Source of the DNA: CAZCZU01 sp964503475
GTDB lineage: Bacteria > Pseudomonadota > Zetaproteobacteria > Mariprofundales > Mariprofundaceae
Assembly (NCBI GenBank): GCA_964503475.1
Contig: CAZCZU010000019.1
Span: forward strand, 1-44,258
Reading direction: 5' to 3'
Length of the DNA: 44,258 nt
The position numbers were made by a program, and so were the translations under genes. Under the pieces are notes generated by a model. The model saw only the letters and a program-made list of their open reading frames with translations. It did no database searches and was not told the origin of the DNA. Below, in pieces: positions 8,827 through 17,232 of the stretch. Numbering within the stretch: position 1 is the stretch's first letter; each line of letters starts with the position of its first letter.

Positions 8827-9921
8827 TTACTGTTTGTTGCGGCTGCTTTGGGCCAGGATCTGACGCATGATTCTGCGTTGCTGTGCATCGGCATGAGTGA
8901 TCAGCTTTTCGCGTAACGGGGGATAAGCCGAAACAACATTGGTAAAGGCGGAGAGCGGAATGTGGGCCATCAGGATATCCGTAATCGCCAGGATGTCGGC
9001 CGGGCAGCTCGCCTTGCGTACGGCGGAGGTATCCCCGATCAGCTCGCCGATACGGATATGTTCCAGCTTGATCAGTCGCGGGCTGTCGGCACTGGGGCGT
9101 ACGGCAAGTTGCGCATCACCATGGACAAGCATGTCGACATAGGCGAGCTCCTCACCGGCCTGATGAATCAGGTTTCCGGCCCGATAGCGGACCATCTGGC
9201 TCTGTTCAGCCATGTACTTGCGCATCTCCAGTGGTGCAGTCTGCAGTAGCCGGCTGCATGAAATGAGGCTGAGCATCAGTCGGAAGTTGGCCTTGTATTC
9301 AAGCAGACGCTCGATATCGGGGTGTTCCAGGAGCCATGTCAGCAATCGTTTGCGCGGCAGCTCGACATAGGAGGTCTTGCGATTGGCGACGATATCGGCT
9401 CTGCGAACGCCGGGAGAGAGAAAGGCCTCTTCGCCGATGACATCGTTGCTTCCGATGATATCGACAACAGTATGCCTGCCGCCTTCCAGCTGCTGATAGA
9501 CGGCAACTTCTCCGCTCAATATCAGGTAGAGGCTGTCGCCCGGATCACCCTGTCGGTAGAGGTGCTGCCCCTCGATCAGTGAATCCTGGTGCAGGCGCAG
9601 CCAGATGGCACCGAACTCATTTCTGAGCTCCCGCCCCAGTTCCTGCACATCGCCGCCGCCCGGGGTTTGATTGACCCGGCCGATTTGCGGATATTTGCGG
9701 GCCAGGGCGGCTGCCTTGTCGGGAGCATGCCGGGCAGTCAGGTCGTGCAGCTGTTTGAGGGCCTCGGTTGCTGTCGTGAGTTGCTCATCGGCCAGCAGCA
9801 GTTCGGCATATTGCTGCAGGTAGCCCTCATTGTCCGGGTAGATGGTAATCAGATCGGCATAGACCGAGATGGCCCTGGCCAGTTCGGCCTTGTCGCTGGG
9901 TATCTCCGGAGCCGCGGCCAT
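8827..9921 (-). CDS. Tandem cyclic-nucleotide-binding-domain protein
   Basis: The 364-residue protein has a helical TPR-like N-terminus (~10-75), then a cyclic-nucleotide-binding (CNB) domain (~105-195) with QGDPGDSLYLILSGEV. Its phosphate-binding cassette has G163-E164 and R174-A175, matching the Glu/Arg contacts of CRP-type domains. A second CNB domain (~220-330) keeps the beta-roll (HGDAQLAV, GELIGD) but has proline where the cassette arginine should be, so it is probably non-binding. There is no helix-turn-helix or enzymatic domain, so it is likely a sensor or adaptor. It is last in a three-gene operon; its ATG is 2 bp after the stop of the HD-GYP-like gene. Ligand identity cannot be judged. 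Confidence 0.82.
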   Translation of the reverse strand: MAAAPEIPSDKAELARAISVYADLITIYPDNEGYLQQYAELLLADEQLTTATEALKQLHDLTARHAPDKAAALARKYPQIGRVNQTPGGGDVQELGRELRNEFGAIWLRLHQDSLIEGQHLYRQGDPGDSLYLILSGEVAVYQQLEGGRHTVVDIIGSNDVIGEEAFLSPGVRRADIVANRKTSYVELPRKRLLTWLLEHPDIERLLEYKANFRLMLSLISCSRLLQTAPLEMRKYMAEQSQMVRYRAGNLIHQAGEELAYVDMLVHGDAQLAVRPSADSPRLIKLEHIRIGELIGDTSAVRKASCPADILAITDILMAHIPLSAFTNVVSAYPPLREKLITHADAQQRRIMRQILAQSSRNKQ

Positions 9922-9923
9922 GG

Positions 9924-11108
9924 TCAGGCGTGCTTGCGCTGCTCCCTGCGTAATTCCTCAAGATTCTCTTCGTACATGCAGCGCTTGACCATCAGATTGG
10001 GCTGGCCTTTCAGATCGATTTCGCGCGGCGGGATTGCCTCGACCGCATCGTTGAAGCGAATCTCGATGACAGGGCGCAGTGGCAGACGCTGATGTACGCG
10101 GATCACCAGGCCGATATCGCCGGAATTCAACTGGGCATAGGTGCCGACCGGATAGAGAGAGATGGCTTCGATCAGGGCCTTGAGAATGGCGGGGTCGAAG
10201 GCCTGCTTGTGGTGATTGACCAGTTCGCGGATCGCATCGCGTGGCAACAGCCGCTTGCGATAGGGGCGATAGTGAATCAGGGCTTCGAACATCGACAGGA
10301 GTGATGTCAGGCGGGCGCTGAAGGCGATCTCCGAGCCGGAGAGTCCGGCCGGACCACTGCCGTCATGGCGCTCCTGGGCCTGCCGGGCTGCCTGCAGGAT
10401 GGCGCTGTCCGTAACGCCGCATGACTCGAGGAAGTGGTAAGCATGCTCCGGGGCCTTGCGGATTGTGGCCAGCTCCTCCTGCGTCAGCTTCTCTTTCTTG
10501 TTGCGGATGCTGGCAGGGACCTGTGCCATGCCGATGTGGTGCAGCATCGCAGCCAGGGTCTCTGTCAGCAATTCGGCGCGGGACAGTTTCAGCTGCAGGC
10601 CGACCTTGATAGCATACAGCATCATCATGATCGATTTCTGGACCAGACTGCCAAGGCTGGCGTCAATCTCTTCCAGATGGAAGGTATGGCGCGAGATATC
10701 GAGTTCGAGGGCGTCGACCGCATCCGGGTCGTTGCTGATGCGGTCGAGCAATGTGTTGAGGTGTGCAACGAGCCGGTCGAGGGAGGCGGCTTCGTTGCGT
10801 TCGGCAGCCCGAAACAGGGACAGCGTATGGTTGATGCATCCCTTGAGCCAGTCCTGCGCCGCCCCGCTTTCTGCGGTGGTGATACGGGCGGGTGTCGCCT
10901 CATCGGAGGCGGTTTCCGAGGGGAGCTCTTCGGGGAGAAGCTCATGCATATCATCCGATGGCAGGGGGCTGCTCTCCTCGGACAGCAGTCCTTCGATGGC
11001 GTCGAATGTGGCCGCATCTTCAGTTGCGGCAGTGTCAGGCGCATCCGCCGGCTTGCTGTCGGCAGGCTTCTGCTGATGAGCGCGTAACAGATCGATGTAT
11101 TTGCTCAT
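9924..11108 (-). CDS. HD-GYP-family protein with degenerate signature motifs
   Basis: This 394-residue protein has a low-complexity acidic/proline N-terminus (~12-80), a helical linker, an HD-GYP-like core (~165-310) and a C-terminal region typical of HD-GYP proteins (YPVGTYAQL...GDIGLVI). HD-GYP enzymes hydrolyse cyclic di-GMP. The core keeps ERHDGSG and RPYRKRLLP, but the HD pair is H190-H191 (LHHIGM instead of LHDIGK) and GYP is replaced by GPAG (252-255). Activity is therefore doubtful, and a binding or scaffold role is possible. ATG 11108 lies 2 bp after the ATPase stop. An in-frame TTG at 11117, preceded by AAAGG, is an alternative. It is the middle gene of the operon. Confidence 0.8.
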   Translation of the reverse strand: MSKYIDLLRAHQQKPADSKPADAPDTAATEDAATFDAIEGLLSEESSPLPSDDMHELLPEELPSETASDEATPARITTAESGAAQDWLKGCINHTLSLFRAAERNEAASLDRLVAHLNTLLDRISNDPDAVDALELDISRHTFHLEEIDASLGSLVQKSIMMMLYAIKVGLQLKLSRAELLTETLAAMLHHIGMAQVPASIRNKKEKLTQEELATIRKAPEHAYHFLESCGVTDSAILQAARQAQERHDGSGPAGLSGSEIAFSARLTSLLSMFEALIHYRPYRKRLLPRDAIRELVNHHKQAFDPAILKALIEAISLYPVGTYAQLNSGDIGLVIRVHQRLPLRPVIEIRFNDAVEAIPPREIDLKGQPNLMVKRCMYEENLEELRREQRKHA

Positions 11109-11110
11109 GG

Positions 11111-11911
11111 CTAACAAGGATACCTTTGCATGGTCGTAGTGACCAGTTTGGTGTCGATCAGGCGTGCATTCTCGCGCATCCCGACCAGCAGGCAGCGATC
11201 CATCAGGTGGTTGATGCGCCGCGGAATGCCGGCCGTGTGGCGATGAATAATGGCCACGGCCTGGCGCGTCAGGATCGGACGATCGCTACCGGCCACATGC
11301 AGACGATGCAGGATATAACGGGCTGCATCCTGCAGATCGAGCTGGCCGATGTTCAGGTTCAGGGCAATGCGCTGCTGCAGCTGCGGAATCTTGGCGATTT
11401 TGCGTTGCAGTTCCGGCTGGCCGACGAAGAGCAGGGTGAGCAGGAAGCGGTCGCCAAGCTGGAAGTTGAGCAGTAGCCGCAGCTCCTCGAAGGTGGAGAG
11501 GGACGGAATACTCTGGGCTTCGTCGATGCAGATCAGCGTGTGGCGATTCTGCTCGGCATTGGCTACGAGGTGTTCCTGCAGGGCATGGATGACACGGTTC
11601 TTGTCATCACCCTGTGGCGAGAGGCCAAGCTGTTCGGCAATCTCGAGCATCATTTCGCTCGAGGTCAGGCGGGAATAGGTGATCAGGGCGATGTCGTACT
11701 GCTCTTCCGGGAGGCTGAGCAGGATATGCTGGGTAATGGTGGACTTGCCGCAACCGATTTCACCGGCCAGTACAATCGCCCCTTTGTGGCGGCGGATGGC
11801 ATCGCCAAGGTCCTCATCGATCATTTTCAGGCTGTTGGATTCGAAAAAGAAACGTGCATCGGAGACGTTTTCAAACGGGTATTCGCTGATGCCCCAGTAA
11901 TCAAGATACAT
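11111..11911 (-). CDS. ExeA/GspA-type AAA ATPase, similar to those of exopolysaccharide (XrtA) loci
   Basis: The 266-residue protein opens with MYLDYWGISEYPFEN, a start typical of the ExeA/GspA family and of the secretion-ATPase group found in exosortase/EPS loci. Walker A is GEIGCGKST with K56-S57, Walker B is LICIDEAQ with D130-E131, and a sensor region (GIPRRINHL) lies near the C-terminus. No transmembrane or peptidoglycan-binding extension is present, unlike full ExeA. It is first in a minus-strand operon divergent from the polysaccharide export genes, which supports a role in envelope polymer assembly. No exosortase gene is in this window. AGGAAA precedes the start with 9-nt spacing. Confidence 0.85.
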   Translation of the reverse strand: MYLDYWGISEYPFENVSDARFFFESNSLKMIDEDLGDAIRRHKGAIVLAGEIGCGKSTITQHILLSLPEEQYDIALITYSRLTSSEMMLEIAEQLGLSPQGDDKNRVIHALQEHLVANAEQNRHTLICIDEAQSIPSLSTFEELRLLLNFQLGDRFLLTLLFVGQPELQRKIAKIPQLQQRIALNLNIGQLDLQDAARYILHRLHVAGSDRPILTRQAVAIIHRHTAGIPRRINHLMDRCLLVGMRENARLIDTKLVTTTMQRYPC

Positions 11912-12133
11912 GGATGTATTTCCTGTGATCGCAGAGGGGCATGCGCGCCGCCGGGCTGGCGTGAGTCGTCATCTGGGTGCGGCCTGTTGCGCGATTCGCT
12001 CGGTCCATGTGCTCCTTCCCCTTTGTCTGCAAAGGTAATCGTGGCAAAACATCATGATCTTCGTCAAGTTATTGTTTTTCACGCACAAAGGTCTGCTGGG
12101 CTAATGCCATGCTTGCATGTCATAGTGTAACTC

Positions 12134-12162
12134 TTGACACTACAAGGGAATTATAGTCTATT
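12134..12162 (+). promoter_or_regulatory. Putative sigma70 promoter of the polysaccharide export operon
   Basis: A perfect -35 (TTGACA, 12134-12139) is followed after 17 bp by TCTATT (12157-12162), 4/6 to the -10 consensus. A start of transcription near 12168-12170 would leave only a few bases before ATG 12174. The rest of the divergent gap (11912-12133) holds a 14-bp dyad at 12054-12067 but no gene. Confidence 0.5.
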
Positions 12163-12173
12163 TGAGACCTTAT

Positions 12174-14738
12174 ATGCGGAGAACACTACTTTTTTTCGTG
12201 ACCTGCGTCACTGCAATGTTGATGGTGACGTCGTGCAGGTCCGTGGTTCCGGAGCCAACCATGCAGGTTCGCTCCGGCAAGATTGCCGTGCCCAAATACG
12301 ACATGCACAACATCGGTCCCCAGCGTCAGTTCGAGTCGTGGGCTGTGCGCTATGCCGACCTGAATGAGGATGGCCATCTCGACATGCTGGTCGGCGGGCG
12401 CCGGGGCATCGACGGATTTCATGTCGAGTGGGGCGACGGCCAGGGGCGCTGGAAGATGCAGGATGGTCCCCCTACCAGCATGCTGCCGCGCGATTTTGCC
12501 GTTGGCGATGTAAACCGGGACGGTCGCCTGGATGTGCTGATTGGCGGTGAAGGCGACCAGAAGGGGCTTCAGGTCTGGACTCTGGAAGAGAATAATGAGT
12601 GGAAGCTGCAATCCACGCCGTACGAGGCCGGCCTGTTCCGCTCCGTGTCGATTGCCAATGTGAATGGGGATCACTGGCCCGATATCGTGGCGGTTCGCTA
12701 TGACAACCCGCGTGACGGCGGTATCTATGTATTGCTCAATGATGGCCGGGGCGGCTGGCTTCCGGGTGTCGGTCCGATGGTCGAAGGTGTGTTTACCGAT
12801 CTGGCGGTGGCGGATATTAATCATGACGGAGCGGTCGATCTGATTGCCTCCCGGCGGGGTGGCATGGGGTCCACCCAAGGTCGGGGCGATCACAAGGATT
12901 GGGTCGATACGGGTGGCGTGCAGATCTGGTATGGCGATGGCGCCGGCCGTTGGGAGATCGAGGCACTGCCCGCTGGCGCCGATGCCGAAAGTGTGGCGGT
13001 GGCGGATGTCGATGGCGACAGTAATCTGGACGTGATTGCCGGGCTTTACCAACACGGCATCCTGGTCTGGCATGGCCACAGGAAACAGTGGAAGCGCCAG
13101 CAGGTGGTCGCGGAAGGCACCTGGTACGACCTGGCGGTCGGCGACATGGATGGAAACGGCAAGCGGGAACTGGTTGCCTCTTCAAGCGATGGGCGAGGGC
13201 TGCATATCTGGCAGTGGAACGGCACACGTCTGGTCGCCCGTCCCGGTCTCGTGCCCGATTACGGCAGTTACTATGCCCTGGATCTCGGGGATGTGCGCAA
13301 CGATGGCCATCTGGATATCGCGGCCGTGCGCTCGGACGCCGGGGTCGAAGTCTGGTCCGGGCTGACTGCACCTCCGGAGGAGCCGCAGCAGTTTCGTGGC
13401 GACAAGGTCGGTGAACAGGTGTCGCTCTTTTTTGATACGGGCAAGGCCGAACTCAATCACGATACGCTGGCTCAGCTGAAGGGCTGGTCCGAAGGAGTGG
13501 CCCCACTCTCCCGCCTGCAGTTCGAACTGGAAGGGCATGCGGATATCCGCCCCATTCACTCCGATATCTACCCCAGCAATGCCGCCCTCTCGCAGGCCAG
13601 GGCCGAGTCGGTTGCCGCCTGGCTGGTGCGTCAGGGCGTGAAGCGCGACAATATTACCATCAAGGCCCTGGGGGCGGACGACCCGTTGCCGGCCGGGCTG
13701 GACCCGAAGGCCCTGCAGCAGAATCGCCGCGTCTTTCTGCAGGCCTATGCCATTGAAGAGGTGCGCCTGCCGGAAATGACCGGCAAGGAGAGCCGCCGCG
13801 ACCTGTTCCATATCGACCACAACAAGGTCTTCAAAACCCTCAATGGCATCCCGGAATACATTATCGGGGCAGGCGATGAGCTGATGATCGTTTTCTGGCA
13901 GGGTGGCAAGAAGCAGGAGCATAAAGTGATGGTGCAGATCGATGGCACCGTATCCCTGCCTTATATGGCTGCCCTGAAAGTGGCCGGGCTGACGCCGCGC
14001 GAGGTGGATCGCAAGGTGACCGAGATGCTCTCCAAATACGAGCGTCATCCCCGCGTCGACATCGCCGTGGAGAAGGCGAGAAGCAAGACGGTCAGCATTT
14101 TCGGTGAAGTGAAGGGACTGCCCCGTCAGCCGACCGGTCCGGGTACCTATTTCCTGAAGGGTAAGGAGACGCTGGTCGATTTTCTTTCGCGTGCCGGTGG
14201 CCCGACACGTGAAGCCGACCTGACCAAGGTCCAGGTCATTCGCGACGGCAAAACGGTGATGCTCAATCTGCAGCGGGCCATCCAGCAGGGTGACTGGGTT
14301 GAGAATACCATTGTCGACGATGGCGATACCATCTTCATTCCTTCGCTGACCCAGTCCCAGAGGCGCGTCTATGTGCTGGGTGATGTCGGCAAGCCGGGGA
14401 TTGTCGAATATATCGGTGACATCAATCTGATTGATGCCATCTCCAAGAGCGGTGGCTTCGGTAAGCAGGCCTACCTGCCGGATGTACGGGTGATCCGTGC
14501 GGATCGCGACAAGCCGCAGATCGTGCCGGTCGACTTCAAGCGCCTGATGGAACAGGGCGACCTGAGCCAGAATGTGGCCCTGCAGGACAAGGATATCATC
14601 ATTGTACCGACCAGCCCGATCGGCAACTGGAACAAGTTCATCAACGAGATCCAGCCGACGATCAACCTGCTGTTCCAGCCGATCAGCGCCTACCAGCAGC
14701 TGTTGTCGATTCGCATTATTTCGAGGCAGATCAAGTAA
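12174..14738 (+). CDS. Polysaccharide export lipoprotein fused to FG-GAP propeller and OmpA domains
   Basis: This 854-residue protein is a rare fusion. Residues 1-21 are a lipoprotein signal with lipobox V-T-S-C21. Residues ~45-397 carry seven FG-GAP/VCBS-type calcium-loop motifs (for example DVNRDGRLD, DINHDGAVD, DVDGDSNLD), suggesting a seven-bladed beta-propeller. Residues ~412-526 are an OmpA-like peptidoglycan-binding domain (FFDTGKAEL, EGHAD, NAALSQARAESV). Residues ~545-850 are a Wza-like export module: YIIGAGDELMIVFW, then two SLBB-like units (from ~643 and ~734) and a C-terminal helix. Standard Wza is ~380 residues. The frame stays open to TTG 12162, but the signal peptide favours ATG 12174; no clear Shine-Dalgarno is seen. 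Its stop overlaps the ATG of the kinase gene (TAATG). Confidence 0.88.
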   Translation: MRRTLLFFVTCVTAMLMVTSCRSVVPEPTMQVRSGKIAVPKYDMHNIGPQRQFESWAVRYADLNEDGHLDMLVGGRRGIDGFHVEWGDGQGRWKMQDGPPTSMLPRDFAVGDVNRDGRLDVLIGGEGDQKGLQVWTLEENNEWKLQSTPYEAGLFRSVSIANVNGDHWPDIVAVRYDNPRDGGIYVLLNDGRGGWLPGVGPMVEGVFTDLAVADINHDGAVDLIASRRGGMGSTQGRGDHKDWVDTGGVQIWYGDGAGRWEIEALPAGADAESVAVADVDGDSNLDVIAGLYQHGILVWHGHRKQWKRQQVVAEGTWYDLAVGDMDGNGKRELVASSSDGRGLHIWQWNGTRLVARPGLVPDYGSYYALDLGDVRNDGHLDIAAVRSDAGVEVWSGLTAPPEEPQQFRGDKVGEQVSLFFDTGKAELNHDTLAQLKGWSEGVAPLSRLQFELEGHADIRPIHSDIYPSNAALSQARAESVAAWLVRQGVKRDNITIKALGADDPLPAGLDPKALQQNRRVFLQAYAIEEVRLPEMTGKESRRDLFHIDHNKVFKTLNGIPEYIIGAGDELMIVFWQGGKKQEHKVMVQIDGTVSLPYMAALKVAGLTPREVDRKVTEMLSKYERHPRVDIAVEKARSKTVSIFGEVKGLPRQPTGPGTYFLKGKETLVDFLSRAGGPTREADLTKVQVIRDGKTVMLNLQRAIQQGDWVENTIVDDGDTIFIPSLTQSQRRVYVLGDVGKPGIVEYIGDINLIDAISKSGGFGKQAYLPDVRVIRADRDKPQIVPVDFKRLMEQGDLSQNVALQDKDIIIVPTSPIGNWNKFINEIQPTINLLFQPISAYQQLLSIRIISRQIK

Positions 14739-17017
14739 TGGCGACCACGAGCACGGCAGGATACGAGCTTAATCTCGAGGAGTACTGGCAGGTCATCCTT
14801 CGCCGGCGCTGGGTGATTATCTTCTGCGCCCTGTCGATGGGTATCTTCAGCGGCATCTTTACCTGGATCAATCAGCCGCCACCTCTGTACAGCTCCGGTG
14901 CCTCGATCAAGATCGAGCCGGAAGACAACATGGCCGAACTGCTGATCAAGGGGCGTATGCCCAGTCCGACGAGCGATATGCGTACCCAGATCGCCCTGAT
15001 CAAGTCCTATGCCCTGATGGAACGGGTGGCCAAGCGACTGGGGATGATTCCCAAAGAGCTGACCAGCGAGGAGATCCGGGCCAATCCCGGCTATGTCGGC
15101 GATGTGCTGGACCTGAAGGATACGATCAATGTCGAGCAGGATGGTGACAGCGGCATTATCAATATCTCGGCTACATCGAGCAGTGCCAAGTTTGCCCGCG
15201 ACCTGACTCAGGCTGTGGCGGAAGAGTTTCAGACCTTCAATGTGGAGGAGAAGAACAAGCGCGTCTTCGAGGCCAAGAAGTTTATCCAGCAGCAGCTGGT
15301 GGTGGTGGGCGACCGTCTGAAGAAGGCCGAAGAAGATGTGCGGGACTTCCGCCAGAAATACAATCTTTCGGCCAGCAGCAGCGATGGCGAGGTGGTATCG
15401 CGCATCGTATCCGACCTGGAACAGGAGTACCGCAAGGAGGTCGGCAAGCTGGGCGATCTTCAGTTTGCCCTGAAGCAGCTGCGCGAGCGGGTGCGCAAGG
15501 GCGGTTGGGATTACAAGGCGGTGGCCGTGGCCGGCAGTGTCAGCCCCTATTTCGACCAGTTGAACAATCGCCTGGTGGAAATGGCCATCAAGCACACCGA
15601 TCTCGCAACTGAATATACGGATGCGCATCCGCAAATGCGCGAGCTGCGTCAGCAGGCGGCCGATATTCTGCGCAGCATGGTCGGGGAGCTGGACAAGCAG
15701 GTGACCCTGGCCCAGCGCCGCATGCAGGATTTGCAGCAAAACATCAGTGAAGCGGAGCGCAAGTATCAGGGTGCTCCCGAGCAGATGCTTGAGTTGCAGC
15801 GCCTGGAACGCAACGTGCATACCAATGAGGAGCTGTACGGCTTGCTGGAGAAGAAGTACCAGGAGGTGCTGATCCAGGAGGCGGAGAAGGTACAGGAGGT
15901 GAGCATTGTCCGGCCGGCGATGCTGTCGATGTTCCGTATCAATCCCGTCCGTACCAAACAGACGGCCATGGCCGGCTTCATTCTCGGCCTGGTGCTGGGG
16001 CTGATCATCGCCCTGATTCTCGAGGCGATGGATACGTCGGTCGGTACGATCGAGGAGGTGGAGAACTTCCTCGAGGTGCCGGTGGTCGGTTTTGTACCGC
16101 ACCTGACGCATGATGAGGCGATCGAGCTGTTCAGCGGTGAGGAGGGGCTGGCCACCAGCGGCCATGCACTTGAGCGGCAGATCCGCCTGGTGAGCCATTT
16201 CTCGCCGCCATCGACGATCTCGGAGGCCTACCGCAGCCTGCGCACCAATCTGCTCTTCTCGCAAAGCGGCAGCCACCGGGTGATCGTGGTGACCAGCTCG
16301 ACCATCAAGGAGGGCAAGAGCACCATTGCCGCCAATCTGGCGGTGGTCCTGGCCCAGCAGGGGGCACGCGTAATTTTGGTGGATGCCGATATGCGCAAGC
16401 CCCTGCAGCACCATACCTTTGGCTTGAAGCGGGACAATGGCCTGAGCGAATGCCTGCTCGGGCAGTTGCCCTGGCAGGATGCGGTCAAGCGCTTCTCGGA
16501 TGTGATGCTGGGCGATATGGGCATCGACCAGGCCCTGCTGACCCCGGGGCTGGATCAGCTCGATATCCTGACCTGCGGGCGTTCGGCCTCCAATCCGCCC
16601 GACCTGCTGGCCGCACCGGTCATGGGGCAGATGCTGGAGCAGATGCGCGACGAGTACGATATGGTCATTATCGACATGCCGCCGATGCTGCATACGACCG
16701 ATGCGACCATTCTGGCCTCCAAGGTGGACGGCGTACTGCTCGTTTACCATATCGGTGCCGTGGTGCGCGGTGCGCTCAAGCGGGTGAAGGCCAATATCGA
16801 GAATGTGGGCGGTAAAGTGCTGGGTGTCGTGCTGAACGGCGTGCGTGGCGACCTGTCGCCCGACTACAGCACCTACAAGATGGATCGTTACTACGCCTAT
16901 GCATACGGGGAAAAAGAGCAGCAGGGGCGTAACCTGGCCGAGCAGTGGCTCTATATGGCTAAGAAACAGGGCCTTGATCTGCTGAATCGCATCCGGAACC
17001 GTTTCGGCAAGGGGTGA
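14738..17017 (+). CDS. Wzc-type polysaccharide co-polymerase with tyrosine autokinase domain
   Basis: This 759-residue inner-membrane protein controls chain length and export with the Wza-like partner. It has a Wzz domain with TM1 at ~24-44, a long periplasmic coiled coil (~160-390) and TM2 at ~410-431. A cytoplasmic BY-kinase follows: Walker A EGKST (K527), Walker A' VDADMRKP (D549, D551) and Walker B IIDMPP (D646). The C-terminus has six tyrosines within residues 710-723 (Y710, 713, 718, 719, 721, 723), the usual autophosphorylation cluster. Length and order are those of single-chain proteobacterial Wzc proteins. Translation is coupled to the upstream gene by a 1-bp overlap. No matching phosphatase gene is in the window. 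Confidence 0.94.
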   Translation: MATTSTAGYELNLEEYWQVILRRRWVIIFCALSMGIFSGIFTWINQPPPLYSSGASIKIEPEDNMAELLIKGRMPSPTSDMRTQIALIKSYALMERVAKRLGMIPKELTSEEIRANPGYVGDVLDLKDTINVEQDGDSGIINISATSSSAKFARDLTQAVAEEFQTFNVEEKNKRVFEAKKFIQQQLVVVGDRLKKAEEDVRDFRQKYNLSASSSDGEVVSRIVSDLEQEYRKEVGKLGDLQFALKQLRERVRKGGWDYKAVAVAGSVSPYFDQLNNRLVEMAIKHTDLATEYTDAHPQMRELRQQAADILRSMVGELDKQVTLAQRRMQDLQQNISEAERKYQGAPEQMLELQRLERNVHTNEELYGLLEKKYQEVLIQEAEKVQEVSIVRPAMLSMFRINPVRTKQTAMAGFILGLVLGLIIALILEAMDTSVGTIEEVENFLEVPVVGFVPHLTHDEAIELFSGEEGLATSGHALERQIRLVSHFSPPSTISEAYRSLRTNLLFSQSGSHRVIVVTSSTIKEGKSTIAANLAVVLAQQGARVILVDADMRKPLQHHTFGLKRDNGLSECLLGQLPWQDAVKRFSDVMLGDMGIDQALLTPGLDQLDILTCGRSASNPPDLLAAPVMGQMLEQMRDEYDMVIIDMPPMLHTTDATILASKVDGVLLVYHIGAVVRGALKRVKANIENVGGKVLGVVLNGVRGDLSPDYSTYKMDRYYAYAYGEKEQQGRNLAEQWLYMAKKQGLDLLNRIRNRFGKG

Positions 17018-17020
17018 TGC

Positions 17021-17215
17021 ATGCAGAGGGATCTGAATCGCATGCTCAAACGCAAACGGCGCCGGCATCGCGTAGTGACCCTTCTGGTGCTAATGGCCTG
17101 TGCGGCACTGATTGTCGTGGCCATGCGTAGCTGTTCCGACCGCTTCAGCGATCCCTATAACAAGGATTACCGGCCCATGGATACACAGCGGCATACGACG
17201 GAGCAGTCATTCTGA
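17021..17215 (+). CDS. Small single-pass membrane protein in the export operon
   Basis: This 64-residue protein has a very basic N-terminus (MLKRKRRRHR), one hydrophobic helix (~18-36) and a short polar tail with CSDRFSDPYNKDY. The charge pattern predicts N-in, tail in the periplasm. AAGGGG (17009-17014) precedes ATG 17021 with 6-nt spacing, and the gene is 3 bp from the kinase stop, so it looks genuinely translated. I recognise no family. By position between Wzc and Wzy-like genes it may be an accessory subunit of the export complex. Confidence 0.65.
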   Translation: MQRDLNRMLKRKRRRHRVVTLLVLMACAALIVVAMRSCSDRFSDPYNKDYRPMDTQRHTTEQSF

Positions 17216-17232
17216 TCCGTCAGACCATCCGG

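Noticed and set aside
14690..17068. 792-codon minus-strand frame opposite the Wzc-like gene
   Set aside because: It is the complement of a strongly supported gene; its His/Gln/Leu-rich translation has no recognisable motif.
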